From RGIG4140 sp045638265 (GTDB lineage Bacteria; Pseudomonadota; Alphaproteobacteria; CAAHEQ01; UBA3637): a stretch of DNA of 64,000 bases. The position numbers and the translations under genes were made by a program. Positions within the stretch are counted from its first letter, which is position 1, and each line of letters opens with the position of its first letter. Of this stretch, positions 42,131 through 50,574 are shown piece after piece. The notes under the pieces are model-generated. The model searched no databases. It worked only from the letters and a program-made list of their open reading frames with translations, and was not told the DNA's origin. Location: contig JAZUBA010000003.1 in the NCBI GenBank assembly GCA_045638265.1, forward strand, positions 35,449-99,448. The letters run 5' to 3'.

Positions 42131-42873
42131 TGATACAATCATCTGAACAACATAAACATTCAACACAACCGGTTATAGAAATCAAAGATTTGTGTAAAAC
42201 ATATTTTATGGCAGGCGGTTTGAGCCAAAATGTCTTAAAAGGAATTACATTTCAAATTTATAATGGTGAATTTGTTTCCATCATGGGACCATCCGGTTCG
42301 GGTAAGTCAACGTTAATGAATATACTAGGGTGTTTAGACAGACCGACATCAGGCGATTATTATCTCGTTGGTGAAAATGTTGCTCAAAAAGATGACAAGT
42401 CTTTGGCATCCGTTCGGGGTGAAAAAATCGGTTTCGTTTTTCAAAATTTTAATTTATTAATGAAACGCAGTATTGCTGATAATGTATCATTGCCTTTGAT
42501 TTATCAGGGTGTTTCGGATTCGGAACGTCGGCGTAGGGCTGTTGATATGTTGCAAAAAGTCGGTCTGAAAGGATATGAAGACCGTTTGCCGTCTCAAATT
42601 TCGGGAGGTATGCAACAAAGAGTTGCCATTGCACGGGCATTAATTAACAATCCGTCTATTATTTTTGCTGATGAACCAACCGGAAATCTAGATAGTCAGA
42701 CATCTGATGAGATTATGAGTTTGTTTAGCGAATTAAATCAACAGGGGATAACGATTGTTTTGGTTACCCATGAAGAAGATGTTGCTGATTATGCACCTCG
42801 TATGATTAAAATTATGGATGGGCAATTGGCTTTTAATGGTTTGCGAGCCGATTATCTGCGGAGGGATAAATGA
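42130..42873 (+). CDS. MacB/LolD-type ABC transporter ATP-binding protein
   Basis: 247 residues. Walker A GPSGSGKST, signature ISGGMQQRVAIARAL, Walker B IIFADEPTGNLDS and His switch VLVTHEE. In E. coli MacB the ATPase and permease are one chain; here they are two genes overlapping by 4 bases, as in many MacB-like systems outside Enterobacteria. Substrate unknown (peptide, siderophore or lipid-like molecules are typical). Confidence 0.92.
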   Translation: MIQSSEQHKHSTQPVIEIKDLCKTYFMAGGLSQNVLKGITFQIYNGEFVSIMGPSGSGKSTLMNILGCLDRPTSGDYYLVGENVAQKDDKSLASVRGEKIGFVFQNFNLLMKRSIADNVSLPLIYQGVSDSERRRRAVDMLQKVGLKGYEDRLPSQISGGMQQRVAIARALINNPSIIFADEPTGNLDSQTSDEIMSLFSELNQQGITIVLVTHEEDVADYAPRMIKIMDGQLAFNGLRADYLRRDK

Positions 42874-44087
42874 TTTATCAAATTTTAAAAGAAGCGTGGA
42901 TTTCAATCGGAGCATATAAATTACGCACATTTTTAACAATGTTGGGTATTTTAATCGGTGTTGCTGCTGTTGTATTAATGGTGTCTGCAGGGCAAACCGT
43001 TCAAAATGAAATTACACGCACTTTTGATTCTATGGGAACGAATTTAATCTTAATCGGACCGGGACAAACAATAAAAGGCGGTGTCCGTGGGGGACGTGGC
43101 AAACCGACTGTAACGTTTGAAGATATGGATGCATTAAAGGAACTGAAAGATGTAGAAGCTGTCAGTTATGTCGTGAATACGGCTGTTCAGGCAGTTTATG
43201 CGTCAAATAACTATGGGGTTAGTGTTTATGGAACAACGCCGGATTATTTGATTACGGGTAATTGGGAAATTGAACAAGGACAGATGTTTACCGAACGTGA
43301 TTTAAAATCAGGTCGTCCGTATGCTGTTATCGGTCAAACGGTGGTAGATGAATTGTTTGGATTGCAAAATCCGATTGGAAAAGTGATTCGTTTAAAAAGT
43401 CAGCCATTTACCGTTATCGGTGTGTTAAAAGAAAAAGGTGATGGAATGATGGGCGACGATCAAGATAATGTTATTTTAACGACTGCAACGGCTTTGCGTC
43501 AACGGTTGCATTCCGGTTTTCGTCCGAATGTTGTGAATATGGGTTTTGTCAAGGCTGTTAGCGAAGACAAAATGGAGGCTGTTGCCAATCGTATTGAATA
43601 TCAGTTGCGGGCAAGACACCGTTTGAAAGACGGAGTTGAAAACGATTTCAGTGTTCGTTTGATGACAGATATGGTTGAAAAAGTACGAAGTGTCGGTTTT
43701 ATTTTGTCAGCATTATTGGCTGCAATTGCATCTATTTCTCTGGTTGTCGGTAGTATTGGTATTATGAATATGATGCTGGTATCCGTAACGGAAAGAACGA
43801 GAGAAATCGGTACACGTAAAGCCTTGGGGGCGCCCAATCAATGGATTATGTTTCAGTTTTTAACAGAATCGGTTTTGATTTCGTTTATGGGTAGTTTTGT
43901 CGGTATGATTTTAGGTGTTGTTTTGGCTCAAATCGGAGGTGTTGTTTTGGCAAAAGATGTACCAATTTCTATCTGGTCTGTTGTCATTTCCGTATTTGTT
44001 GCTGTTGTTGTGGGGGTTGTTTCCGGTTTGATGCCTGCGATTAAAGCGATGAAACTTGACCCGATTGAAGCATTAAGATTTCAGTAA
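42870..44087 (+). CDS. MacB-type ABC transporter permease
   Basis: 405 residues with FtsX/MacB layout: the first membrane helix (TFLTMLGILIGVAAVVLMVS), a large periplasmic MacB_PCD domain (residues about 45-270) and three C-terminal helices. The FtsX signature VTERTREIGTRKALGAPNQW precedes the last two helices. It completes a tripartite TolC-MacA-MacB-like mechanotransmission efflux operon. Confidence 0.92.
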   Translation: MIYQILKEAWISIGAYKLRTFLTMLGILIGVAAVVLMVSAGQTVQNEITRTFDSMGTNLILIGPGQTIKGGVRGGRGKPTVTFEDMDALKELKDVEAVSYVVNTAVQAVYASNNYGVSVYGTTPDYLITGNWEIEQGQMFTERDLKSGRPYAVIGQTVVDELFGLQNPIGKVIRLKSQPFTVIGVLKEKGDGMMGDDQDNVILTTATALRQRLHSGFRPNVVNMGFVKAVSEDKMEAVANRIEYQLRARHRLKDGVENDFSVRLMTDMVEKVRSVGFILSALLAAIASISLVVGSIGIMNMMLVSVTERTREIGTRKALGAPNQWIMFQFLTESVLISFMGSFVGMILGVVLAQIGGVVLAKDVPISIWSVVISVFVAVVVGVVSGLMPAIKAMKLDPIEALRFQ

Positions 44088-44146
44088 AATAGATGTGTTT
44101 TTTTTGTTAAAATATAAAAATTTCCTTCTAAATGAATTTTTTGCTT

Positions 44147-44175
44147 GAAAAATGAAATGAATATGCGTATAGTAA
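44147..44175 (+). promoter_or_regulatory. Promoter of efp-suhB
   Basis: TTGAAA (44147-44152), 17-base spacer, TATAGT (44170-44175), 36 bases before efp. No strong terminator is seen after the permease gene. Confidence 0.65.
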
Positions 44176-44211
44176 AGCCATTCATTTAACTTAAAACAGG
44201 AAGGAAAACAG

Positions 44212-44775
44212 ATGAAAACACAAGCAAACAATATTCGTCCGGGTTGGATTATTGAACATAACGGTAAACAATGGACTGTTATGAAAACTATGGTTACAAA
44301 ACCTGGTAAAGGTGGTGCATTTATGCAGGTTGAAATGCGCGATTTAGCCAGTGGTAACAAAACAAACGAACGTTTCAGAACAGAAGATACTATTGAAAAA
44401 TTGACATCTGAAAATATTGATTGTCAATTCTTGTATCGTGATGGTGATACATTATTCTTTATGAATCAAGAAACATACGATCAATTTGAGTTGCCGGCTG
44501 ATTTTATGGGTGATTCTGTTGCTTTCCTTCAAGATGGTATGAGTGTTGTAGCTAACACCATTGAAAGCAAAGTTGTCGGTATTGAATTGCCATTGCAAGT
44601 TGTATGTACTGTTGTTGAAACAGAACCGTATTTGAAAGGTCAAACAGTTACAACATCATATAAACCGGCTATTTTAGATAACGGTTTAAGAACATCAATT
44701 CCGCCATTTGTTACAACAGGTGAAAAAATCGTTGTTGCAACAGCTGACTGTTCTTATGTTGAAAGGGCTAAATAA
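44212..44775 (+). CDS. efp: Elongation factor P
   Basis: Relieves ribosome stalling at polyproline. 187 residues with the three-domain EF-P fold. The modifiable lysine is K33 in KPGKGGAFMQVEMRD, which suggests EpmA-type beta-lysylation, although the epm genes are not in the window. AGGAAGG precedes the ATG. The stop overlaps the suhB start by one base. Confidence 0.95.
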   Translation: MKTQANNIRPGWIIEHNGKQWTVMKTMVTKPGKGGAFMQVEMRDLASGNKTNERFRTEDTIEKLTSENIDCQFLYRDGDTLFFMNQETYDQFELPADFMGDSVAFLQDGMSVVANTIESKVVGIELPLQVVCTVVETEPYLKGQTVTTSYKPAILDNGLRTSIPPFVTTGEKIVVATADCSYVERAK

Positions 44776-45656
44776 TGCCTGTTGTAGAAAAACGGTCTAT
44801 TACGCCCCGTAAAGAAACATTTAAACGGGAAAAACTGCAAACACGTGAAGAAGTCATGATTAGTTCGTTATCACCACAATTAATGATTATGGTGAAAGCT
44901 GTTCGTAAAGCCGGACGCAGAATGGTTCGTGATTTCGGTGAAATTTCAAGTTTGCAAGTATCCAGAAAAGGTCCGGGTGATTTTGTCAGTAATGCTGATA
45001 CAATGGCTGAACGGACTTTGATTGAGCAATTAAGTCAAGACAGACCTGATTATGGTTTTATTACGGAAGAAACAGGTACAATTCCACCTCGTAATAATTC
45101 TCCGTATACATGGGTTATTGATCCGATTGACGGAACAATTAACTTCTTGCATGCTATTCCGGAATTTGCTATTTCAGTAGCTTTGTTGGAAAATGACACG
45201 GTTATTGCAGGTGTTATTTATAATCCGATTACTAATGATTTATACTATGCTGAAAAAGGGAAAGGCAGTTATTTGATGACGCCGACAGGAAACGTTCGTT
45301 TGCGTGTATCAGGTCGGAATAATATAGATGAAGCTCTTGTCGGCAGTAATTGCTTTAAAGATGTCGAAACCCGTTCTGATGTTGCCCGTATGACAAAAAA
45401 TGTTGCATCTGTTCGCTATAACGGCAGTACAACACTTTCAATGTCAGCTGTTTCAGCAGGTAAATATGATGCCTATGTTGCACGTCAATTTAAAATTTGG
45501 GATGTAGCAGCGGGATATTTATTGGTGAAAGAAGCCGGTGGTTTTGTATCATCATATAATGGTGGTCGGACATTGCGTGAAATTATGGATACGCAAACGA
45601 TGATTGCTTGTAATTCTGCGTTAAAAGACATTTTTTTAAAGATGAATGAAAAATAA
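44775..45656 (+). CDS. suhB: Inositol monophosphatase family protein (SuhB-like)
   Basis: 293 residues. Metal-binding motifs ITEETG and WVIDPIDGTINFLHAIPEF are intact, as is the C-terminal WDVAAGYLLVKEAGG. An N-terminal extension of about 35 basic residues (VEKRSITPRKETFKREKLQT) precedes the enzyme. The efp-suhB order is common in Alphaproteobacteria. Substrate may be inositol phosphate or a related sugar phosphate; SuhB also binds the rRNA antitermination complex in E. coli. Confidence 0.9.
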   Translation: MPVVEKRSITPRKETFKREKLQTREEVMISSLSPQLMIMVKAVRKAGRRMVRDFGEISSLQVSRKGPGDFVSNADTMAERTLIEQLSQDRPDYGFITEETGTIPPRNNSPYTWVIDPIDGTINFLHAIPEFAISVALLENDTVIAGVIYNPITNDLYYAEKGKGSYLMTPTGNVRLRVSGRNNIDEALVGSNCFKDVETRSDVARMTKNVASVRYNGSTTLSMSAVSAGKYDAYVARQFKIWDVAAGYLLVKEAGGFVSSYNGGRTLREIMDTQTMIACNSALKDIFLKMNEK

Positions 45657-45730
45657 GTCTAAAAAAAATAGCTTGTAGGCGTATGCAGATATAAAAGTTG
45701 AATTTTTTTTGTAAAAAATGAAAAAAGTTC

Positions 45731-45759
45731 TTGATTTTTGTAATGAACTCATGTATAAA
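45731..45759 (+). promoter_or_regulatory. rpmE promoter, extended -10
   Basis: TTGATT (45731-45736), 17-base spacer, TATAAA (45754-45759) preceded by TG, 33 bases before rpmE. Confidence 0.65.
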
Positions 45760-45791
45760 TGAGGCTCTAACAGATTCGATGGAGTTTTAAA

Positions 45792-46022
45792 ATGAAAAAG
45801 AATATACACCCTGATTACCATGAAATCACTGTTGTGATGACAGACGGTACAGAATTTAAAACACGTTCCACACTTGGTAAACCGGGTGCGGTTGTTCGTT
45901 TGGACATTGACCCGCTTTCACATCCGGCTTGGACTGGTGTTTTCCGTATCATTGACAGTGGCGGACAATTGGCTAAATTTAACAAAAAATTCGTTGGTTT
46001 CAAAAAACCGGGCGCAAACTAA
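45792..46022 (+). CDS. rpmE: 50S ribosomal protein L31
   Basis: 76 residues beginning MKKNIHPDYHEITVVMTDGT and ending RFNKKFVGFKKPGAN-like (QLAKFNKKFVGFKKPGAN). It lacks the CxxC zinc residues of type-A L31, matching the longer alphaproteobacterial L31 form. Monocistronic, with its own promoter and terminator. Confidence 0.95.
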   Translation: MKKNIHPDYHEITVVMTDGTEFKTRSTLGKPGAVVRLDIDPLSHPAWTGVFRIIDSGGQLAKFNKKFVGFKKPGAN

Positions 46023-46073
46023 TTTTAGCAGAAAGTTAAATGCTTTCAAAATAAAGTTCGTAATGGAATATTT

Positions 46074-46104
46074 AAAAACCTCTGATTTTTTCAGAGGTTT
46101 TTTA
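46074..46104. terminator. Bidirectional terminator after rpmE
   Basis: Stem AAAAACCTCTG / CAGAGGTTTTT with a T-rich loop. Poly-A on the left and poly-T on the right allow termination from either side, which suits the minus-strand remnant at 46169. Confidence 0.85.
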
Positions 46105-46168
46105 TGTTATATGTATTTGATTTTTTTATGAATATGTTAAGCAAAATACAGCTAAATCATAATTTTTT

Positions 46169-46366
46169 TTAATGAGAAAAAGTCTTTTTTACAGATTGAA
46201 GAAGCCAAAGTTTAATATCAACGCCAAATGAAAGGGATGTGGTTAGGTGTTTCAACATTTTTTTGTATGCTTGCATATTTTTTGATGAAACACAGTCTAT
46301 TGTATAAGAAAACAAATAAGAAGCAGTTAATCCCTTAATAACTTTAATTGTGTTATAAATTAACGT
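46169..46366 (-). pseudogene. Phasin-like ORF fragment without start codon
   Basis: The minus strand holds an open frame of 65 codons starting just after a TAA and ending in TAA. It reads IKVIKGLTASYLFSYTIDCV, SSKNMQAYKKMLKHLTTSLS, FGVDIKLWLLQSVKKTFSH. The pattern of amphipathic helices, an ALLxxxT..E/DLQ-like middle and a VKKTF end resembles the C-terminal half of phasin-family proteins. Only an internal ATG (46276) is available. The bidirectional terminator downstream fits a former minus-strand gene. The rest of the 453-base gap between rpmE and the methyltransferase (46105-46475) shows nothing else. Confidence 0.35.
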
Positions 46367-46475
46367 TTATTAATATCCTATCTCTATGCTAGACCTACAT
46401 GTCGTTCATTTCACTTATTTCTTACTTGCTTTTTTCATTCATTTGTTTTACAATTCGCCAAAAGGAGATTTGATA

Positions 46476-47042
46476 ATGAAAACACTGCTTGTCTTTGCTA
46501 TTTTGTTAGTCGGCTACGGCGCCTTATTTTATGTTTTTTATTCTATCTATTCCTTATTAAAAGGTCGTTTTGGTCAATTTGCGCCTTATGTTCCCAGTGT
46601 CGGTAAATCCAAACAAACGATGTTGGATATTGCCCGCAAACAATTAGCTGAATCAGATAAACCGCTGACTGTTGTTGATTTAGGTAGTGGTACAGGTTCT
46701 CTTCTTATCCCGTTGGCAAAAGAATTTCCACAACATTCATTTATCGGCATTGAGTGGGATTTTATTCCCCTGATGGTTGCCATGTTTCATTCCCGCAAAT
46801 TAAAAAACACACACTGGTCTAAACAAAATTTTATGACATATTCTTGTCAAGAAGCCGATATTGTCTTTTGTTATTTGCTTAAAACCATGCAAGAAAGCAT
46901 CGGACTGAAATTATCCCGTGAAATTAAAAATGATTGTCTTGTCATTACCGAATTATATCCCGTTAATCATTTAAAATTGATTAAAGCCTATAAACCGAAG
47001 TTAAATGTTGGTATTCCCGTTTACAAGATGAAAAAAAATTAA
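46476..47042 (+). CDS. Membrane-anchored class I SAM methyltransferase-like protein
   Basis: 188 residues from the ATG at 46476 (AAGGAG upstream; a longer frame to 46386 has no ribosome binding site). An N-terminal membrane helix (LLVFAILLVGYGALFYVFYS) is followed by a Rossmann methyltransferase core with SAM motif I VVDLGSGTGSLLIPLAK and acidic end of strand 2 FIGIEWD. The motif IV region is ADIVFCYL. A short enzyme with no recognisable substrate domain; the target is unknown. Confidence 0.75.
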   Translation: MKTLLVFAILLVGYGALFYVFYSIYSLLKGRFGQFAPYVPSVGKSKQTMLDIARKQLAESDKPLTVVDLGSGTGSLLIPLAKEFPQHSFIGIEWDFIPLMVAMFHSRKLKNTHWSKQNFMTYSCQEADIVFCYLLKTMQESIGLKLSREIKNDCLVITELYPVNHLKLIKAYKPKLNVGIPVYKMKKN

Positions 47043-47142
47043 CACATTAAAACACACACTTTCGTTGCGTTTATATTGCATCAGTTTCATAAAAAACCTA
47101 CTCAATAAATAACTTGTTTTATTTATTTAAAGGAGTTTTTTT

Positions 47143-48798
47143 ATGTTAAATTATCAATTTTATTTACTTGTAGGTTTTACCTGTTTATTAGCATCTCAAC
47201 ATGTCTGTTCGGAACCACGCATTATAGAGGATTCGGCTTTAAAATCAAAAAATGCCATTACCCAAAATAACGTTAATACAGCTCCAATAGATGAAAAAAG
47301 CACATGGACAACAGTTAAAGATACAACCAAAGAAGCTTGGCAAAAAACAAAAGAAGTTGCCAATGATGCTTGGGAAGATATGCAAATCTCTACCCATAAA
47401 AAAACAACACATCCAACATCCATTCAATCAGTTGATGTACCAAACAAACCCTCTCCGGTATTTCAATCTCATCCGCAACATATCCGCCCGAAAAACACCA
47501 TTGATATGAACGGACATAATGATAGTAGCAAATGGCAACCCGGCAATACAGGCACAGCATGTGATTTATGGCATATCTGCCCCAAAGTACACAGCAATAT
47601 AACACCTGTTTTGTTAGATGAAGAGCCTCGCACAACACACAGCGAACCGATAAAACACGGCAAATCAGTTAAAGGCAGACACCATCACAAAAAATCGATA
47701 CTCCAACAAACAGAACAAACCATTGATTCATGGGCGGATAAATATACGCAATTCAAAAACAAACTTGCCAAAGAACTGGGATTGTCCTATTCACTCGATG
47801 TTTCATATATGGCTCAACGAGGAGCGCCTTCAGGACATATTACCCCCTGGCAAAGTCAATATTACGGTACGGCAACGTGGGATATGTTTCAATCTGATAC
47901 CATTGGATCAGGCTCGTTGAATATTGCCTACGAACTTGTCCGTTATTGGAACGGTACAGGTGCCGAATTGGGAAATAATATCGGCATTGTAACACCACTG
48001 AATGACTATACGAATAAAGCCAATTATTTTTATGAATTAAGTTACACGCACCAATTTCCCGATAAATTAGATTGGCTATCCGTTACGCTCGGACAAATTC
48101 CGCTTTACAATTTTGACGGAACAACATATGATTCCAATCAACAGATTAACTTTATCAACGAGGCTTTTTCACAAAATGCCACCAGTACTTATCCGTCAGC
48201 AAGTTTGGGAGGATATATCACCATTTCACCTGATGATTTTTGGAGCATATCATTTGGTGGTCAGGATGCAACCAATGTTACCGGCAATCGAATTTCCACC
48301 AGTCATTTCGGCGAAAAATTGACTTCATTCGTCAGCGGAACGATTAATCCGAAAAACAAATTGGGACAAGCCGTTTTAAGCGTATTGTTTTATAACCAAC
48401 CCGCTGTAGATGCACAACCGGAAAGAACAAAGGGATGGAGTGTGAATGCACAACAAAACATCGGGAATAAGTTAGCCGTTTTTATGCGGGCTAATGGGGT
48501 CAATAAAGGTTTGTTTGGCATTAAACAATCCTACGTTTTAGGCGGTGTTTATAATAATCCACTCAATCGGAATGCTTTGGATCAAATCGGTTTTTCAGGT
48601 GCTGTCAATAAAATGGATAAAACTGTTAACGGCCCGAATACACGTTCCGTAGAAAACATTTTAGAAGCCTATTGGGCATGGGGTATCAGTTCATTTATGA
48701 CAATTACACCAGATATACAATTTTACATCAATCCGGCACTTAATCGCAATTCTAATACTGCAACCGTTGCAACCATTCGGGCAACAATGATGTTTTAA
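47143..48798 (+). CDS. OprB-type carbohydrate porin-like outer-membrane protein
   Basis: 551 residues. Signal peptide (residues 1-23), then about 190 residues of polar linker including an amphipathic stretch (DTTKEAWQKTKEVANDAWED) and a His/Lys-rich patch (GRHHHKKS). A beta-barrel follows, rich in aromatic and Gly alternation (LDVSYMAQRGAPSGHITPWQ to the C-terminal VATIRATMMF ending in Phe). LDWLSVTLGQIPLYNFDGTT and the repeated strands fit the OprB family. The long N-terminal linker is unusual. AAAGGAG precedes the ATG. Substrate not predictable. Confidence 0.7.
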   Translation: MLNYQFYLLVGFTCLLASQHVCSEPRIIEDSALKSKNAITQNNVNTAPIDEKSTWTTVKDTTKEAWQKTKEVANDAWEDMQISTHKKTTHPTSIQSVDVPNKPSPVFQSHPQHIRPKNTIDMNGHNDSSKWQPGNTGTACDLWHICPKVHSNITPVLLDEEPRTTHSEPIKHGKSVKGRHHHKKSILQQTEQTIDSWADKYTQFKNKLAKELGLSYSLDVSYMAQRGAPSGHITPWQSQYYGTATWDMFQSDTIGSGSLNIAYELVRYWNGTGAELGNNIGIVTPLNDYTNKANYFYELSYTHQFPDKLDWLSVTLGQIPLYNFDGTTYDSNQQINFINEAFSQNATSTYPSASLGGYITISPDDFWSISFGGQDATNVTGNRISTSHFGEKLTSFVSGTINPKNKLGQAVLSVLFYNQPAVDAQPERTKGWSVNAQQNIGNKLAVFMRANGVNKGLFGIKQSYVLGGVYNNPLNRNALDQIGFSGAVNKMDKTVNGPNTRSVENILEAYWAWGISSFMTITPDIQFYINPALNRNSNTATVATIRATMMF

Positions 48799-48846
48799 AA
48801 CAGATTAAAAACGCTTTTCCAACCGACAATACAGAAACTTAAAATA

Positions 48847-49827
48847 ATGAAATATCACTTTTATATACCAAAATATCTGATGCACAAAAGTAAGCCGATT
48901 TTCAACAAATTGGTACAACTGACAAGTTTGTTTTTTTTCGGCTTAGCTTTTTGGCTGATACTTAAAGATGTTGAAAAGGTCGGTTTTGAAACGCTTGTTC
49001 AGATGATATTACAAACGCCGATATGGGTTATTTTGTTAGCGTTGTTTTTTGTGTTGTGCAATTATTTAACCTTATGCGGATATGATGCCCTTTCACTGGA
49101 TTATATTCGCACAAAACTACCTTTTAAAACAATATTTAAAACCTCAGCCTTAGGTTTTGCCGTTAGTAATACGGTGGGACACGCCTATATATCCGGTGGT
49201 GCTATCCGATATTTACTTTATACCCCATTTGGCATTTCACGAGCAAAAATATTGATTTTAATTGCTTTTGAGACCTTAACGCTTTTTATGGGTATGGGAT
49301 TAATTTATGTAATTGCCACGCTTTTGTTGCCTTTTTCAAGCGAATTAAACAATGCACAGCATCTCAAAACATTTTATTTTGTCTCACTGTTGATTGTTAT
49401 AGCTTTTATTTTTTATCGATATCTTATTTTGAATCAAAAGCACAATCTGCGAATTGGAGGTGTAACACTCAAAACACCCGATAAAAGCACAACTTATCTT
49501 CAACTGCTTATTGGTTTTACGGATAATTTTTTGTTATCAGTTATTTTCTATACCTTTTTAAGATATCATTTAGACGTATCATTTTTATCTGTTTTTGTTG
49601 TTTTTACATTAGCACAAATAACGGCACAAGCTTCACAGGTTCCTGGTGGATTAGGCGTATTAACATCTTTGTTTTTACTTTTATTTCCACACGCCGACTC
49701 GGATAAAGGTGCTATTTTAGCTTCTTTGTTTTTATATCGCATAACCTACTTTTTTATTCCGTTTTTTCTGGCTTTATTTTATTTAGGATGTTACGAAATC
49801 AAAAAATACATTATTAAAAAGCAATAA
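48847..49827 (+). CDS. MprF/AglD-like lipid flippase domain protein (UPF0104)
   Basis: 326 residues with eight or so hydrophobic segments and no synthase domain. The family motif NTVGHAYISGGAIRYLLYTP (the variant of the G..S.....R.. loop) and QASQVPGGLGVLTSLFLLLF are visible. These proteins resemble the N-terminal flippase half of MprF and related YbhN proteins, which move lipids or isoprenoid-linked sugars. No clear ribosome binding site precedes the ATG, so the start could be the ATG at codon 12. Lies 48 bases after the porin gene. Confidence 0.78.
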   Translation: MKYHFYIPKYLMHKSKPIFNKLVQLTSLFFFGLAFWLILKDVEKVGFETLVQMILQTPIWVILLALFFVLCNYLTLCGYDALSLDYIRTKLPFKTIFKTSALGFAVSNTVGHAYISGGAIRYLLYTPFGISRAKILILIAFETLTLFMGMGLIYVIATLLLPFSSELNNAQHLKTFYFVSLLIVIAFIFYRYLILNQKHNLRIGGVTLKTPDKSTTYLQLLIGFTDNFLLSVIFYTFLRYHLDVSFLSVFVVFTLAQITAQASQVPGGLGVLTSLFLLLFPHADSDKGAILASLFLYRITYFFIPFFLALFYLGCYEIKKYIIKKQ

Positions 49828-49904
49828 AATTTGTCTAATAAAAACTTTTTAATTTAACAAAATCAATAAATTATAAAATAATTAAAAAATTTTATCAATT
49901 TTTC

Positions 49905-49942
49905 TTGACAAAAATATTTATTTGTTGTAGGATAAGCTTATC
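49905..49942 (+). promoter_or_regulatory. csoR-like gene promoter with overlapping palindromic operator
   Basis: TTGACA (49905-49910), 17-base spacer, TAGGAT (49928-49933). The perfect 12-base palindrome GATAAGCTTATC (49931-49942) overlaps the -10 and start region, a natural position for autorepression. Confidence 0.55.
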
Positions 49943-49977
49943 GGAAGAAGAGATACGTTCTGAAAAGGAATGATAAG

Positions 49978-50271
49978 ATGAAGTTACTTTCAAAGAAACG
50001 GATTATCAAAGAAGATGCAAATGCACAATTACCTCGTTTAAACCGTGTATCCGGTCAACTGGAAGGGATTAAACGAATGATTGAAAGCAATCGCTCTTGT
50101 GAAGATATTTTAACGCAATTACGCTCGGCACGGGCTGCGATAAAATCCATTGAAGGAAAGTTGCTGAATGCTCACTTACAAAATTGTGTACGTCAATCGT
50201 TTGCAAATGAAAAGGAGCAGGAAAAAGCTTTGAATGAAATTCAAACACTTTTTGCCCGATTTGAAAACTAA
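49978..50271 (+). CDS. CsoR/RcnR/FrmR family metal- or formaldehyde-sensing repressor
   Basis: 97 residues, all-helical DUF156 protein. The signature is LNRVSGQLEGIKRMIESNRSC, EDILTQLRSARAAIKSIEGK and LLNAHLQNCV. The sensor residues C41 (in NRSCEDI), H66 (NAHLQ) and C70 (QNCV) form a Cys-His-Cys set compatible with CsoR, and FrmR-type proteins share the first Cys. A Pro after the initial Met, typical for formaldehyde-sensing FrmR, is absent. No copper ATPase, nickel pump or formaldehyde dehydrogenase is adjacent, so its target is unknown. The nearest downstream element is the hairpin array at 50299. Confidence 0.85.
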   Translation: MKLLSKKRIIKEDANAQLPRLNRVSGQLEGIKRMIESNRSCEDILTQLRSARAAIKSIEGKLLNAHLQNCVRQSFANEKEQEKALNEIQTLFARFEN

Positions 50272-50298
50272 TTAATCAAAATGGTTTTTGACAGAAAG

Positions 50299-50336
50299 AA
50301 TATGTCGTTTTTTTGTTCTCCTTAGACATATTTTTT
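50299..50336 (+). ncRNA. Hairpin unit 1 of a tandem array, loop UUCUCCUU
   Basis: Stem AATATGTC (50299-50306) / GACATATT (50325-50332), loop containing TTTTTGTTCTCCTTA, followed by a T run. The loop bases TTCTCCTT are complementary to AAGGAGAA. First of three units; it starts 28 bases after the csoR-like stop. Confidence 0.5.
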
Positions 50337-50384
50337 ACATCTGAAACGAGATTGATTAACAGCTGTCAGACAAGAGTTTTCGGT

Positions 50385-50424
50385 AAAAAATACACCTTTT
50401 TTTGTTCTCCTTTGGTGTGTTTTT
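50385..50424 (+). ncRNA. Hairpin unit 2 of a tandem array, loop UUCUCCUU
   Basis: Stem AATACACC (50389-50396) / GGTGTGTT (50414-50421, one G-U pair) with loop TTTTTTTGTTCTCCTTT and a T run. Stem bases differ from units 1 and 3 while pairing is kept. Confidence 0.5.
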
Positions 50425-50479
50425 GAGTTTCCGAAAAACAGATTGAAGACAAGCAATCGTGCAAAAAGTGTTTAAGAAA

Positions 50480-50520
50480 AAAAATACGCCGTTTTTGTTC
50501 TCCTTAGGCGTATTTTTTTT
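50480..50520 (+). ncRNA. Hairpin unit 3 of a tandem array, loop UUCUCCUU
   Basis: Stem AATACGCC (50483-50490) / GGCGTATT (50507-50514) with loop GTTTTTGTTCTCCTTA and an 8-base T run. Between hairpins, related segments recur around ATTGA (50351, 50442, 50537), giving a repeat period of about 91-95 bases. No ORF with a credible start is seen in 50272-50569. Confidence 0.5.
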
Positions 50521-50528
50521 ATATCTGC

Positions 50529-50574
50529 AAACAGGGATTGAGGAAAGATATTTTTCTTCTCCCTGTTTTTTAAT
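50529..50574. terminator. Terminator between the hairpin array and the DUF3137 gene
   Basis: Stem AAACAGGGA (50529-50537) / TCCCTGTTT (50560-50568) followed by T residues. Its loop again contains CTTCTCC, so it may be a degenerate fourth unit of the hairpin array. It overlaps the 3' end of the convergent DUF3137 gene. Confidence 0.6.

Noticed and set aside
42130..44087. LolCDE lipoprotein export system
   Set aside because: Adjacent TolC and adaptor genes with coupled translation point to MacAB-TolC-type efflux.
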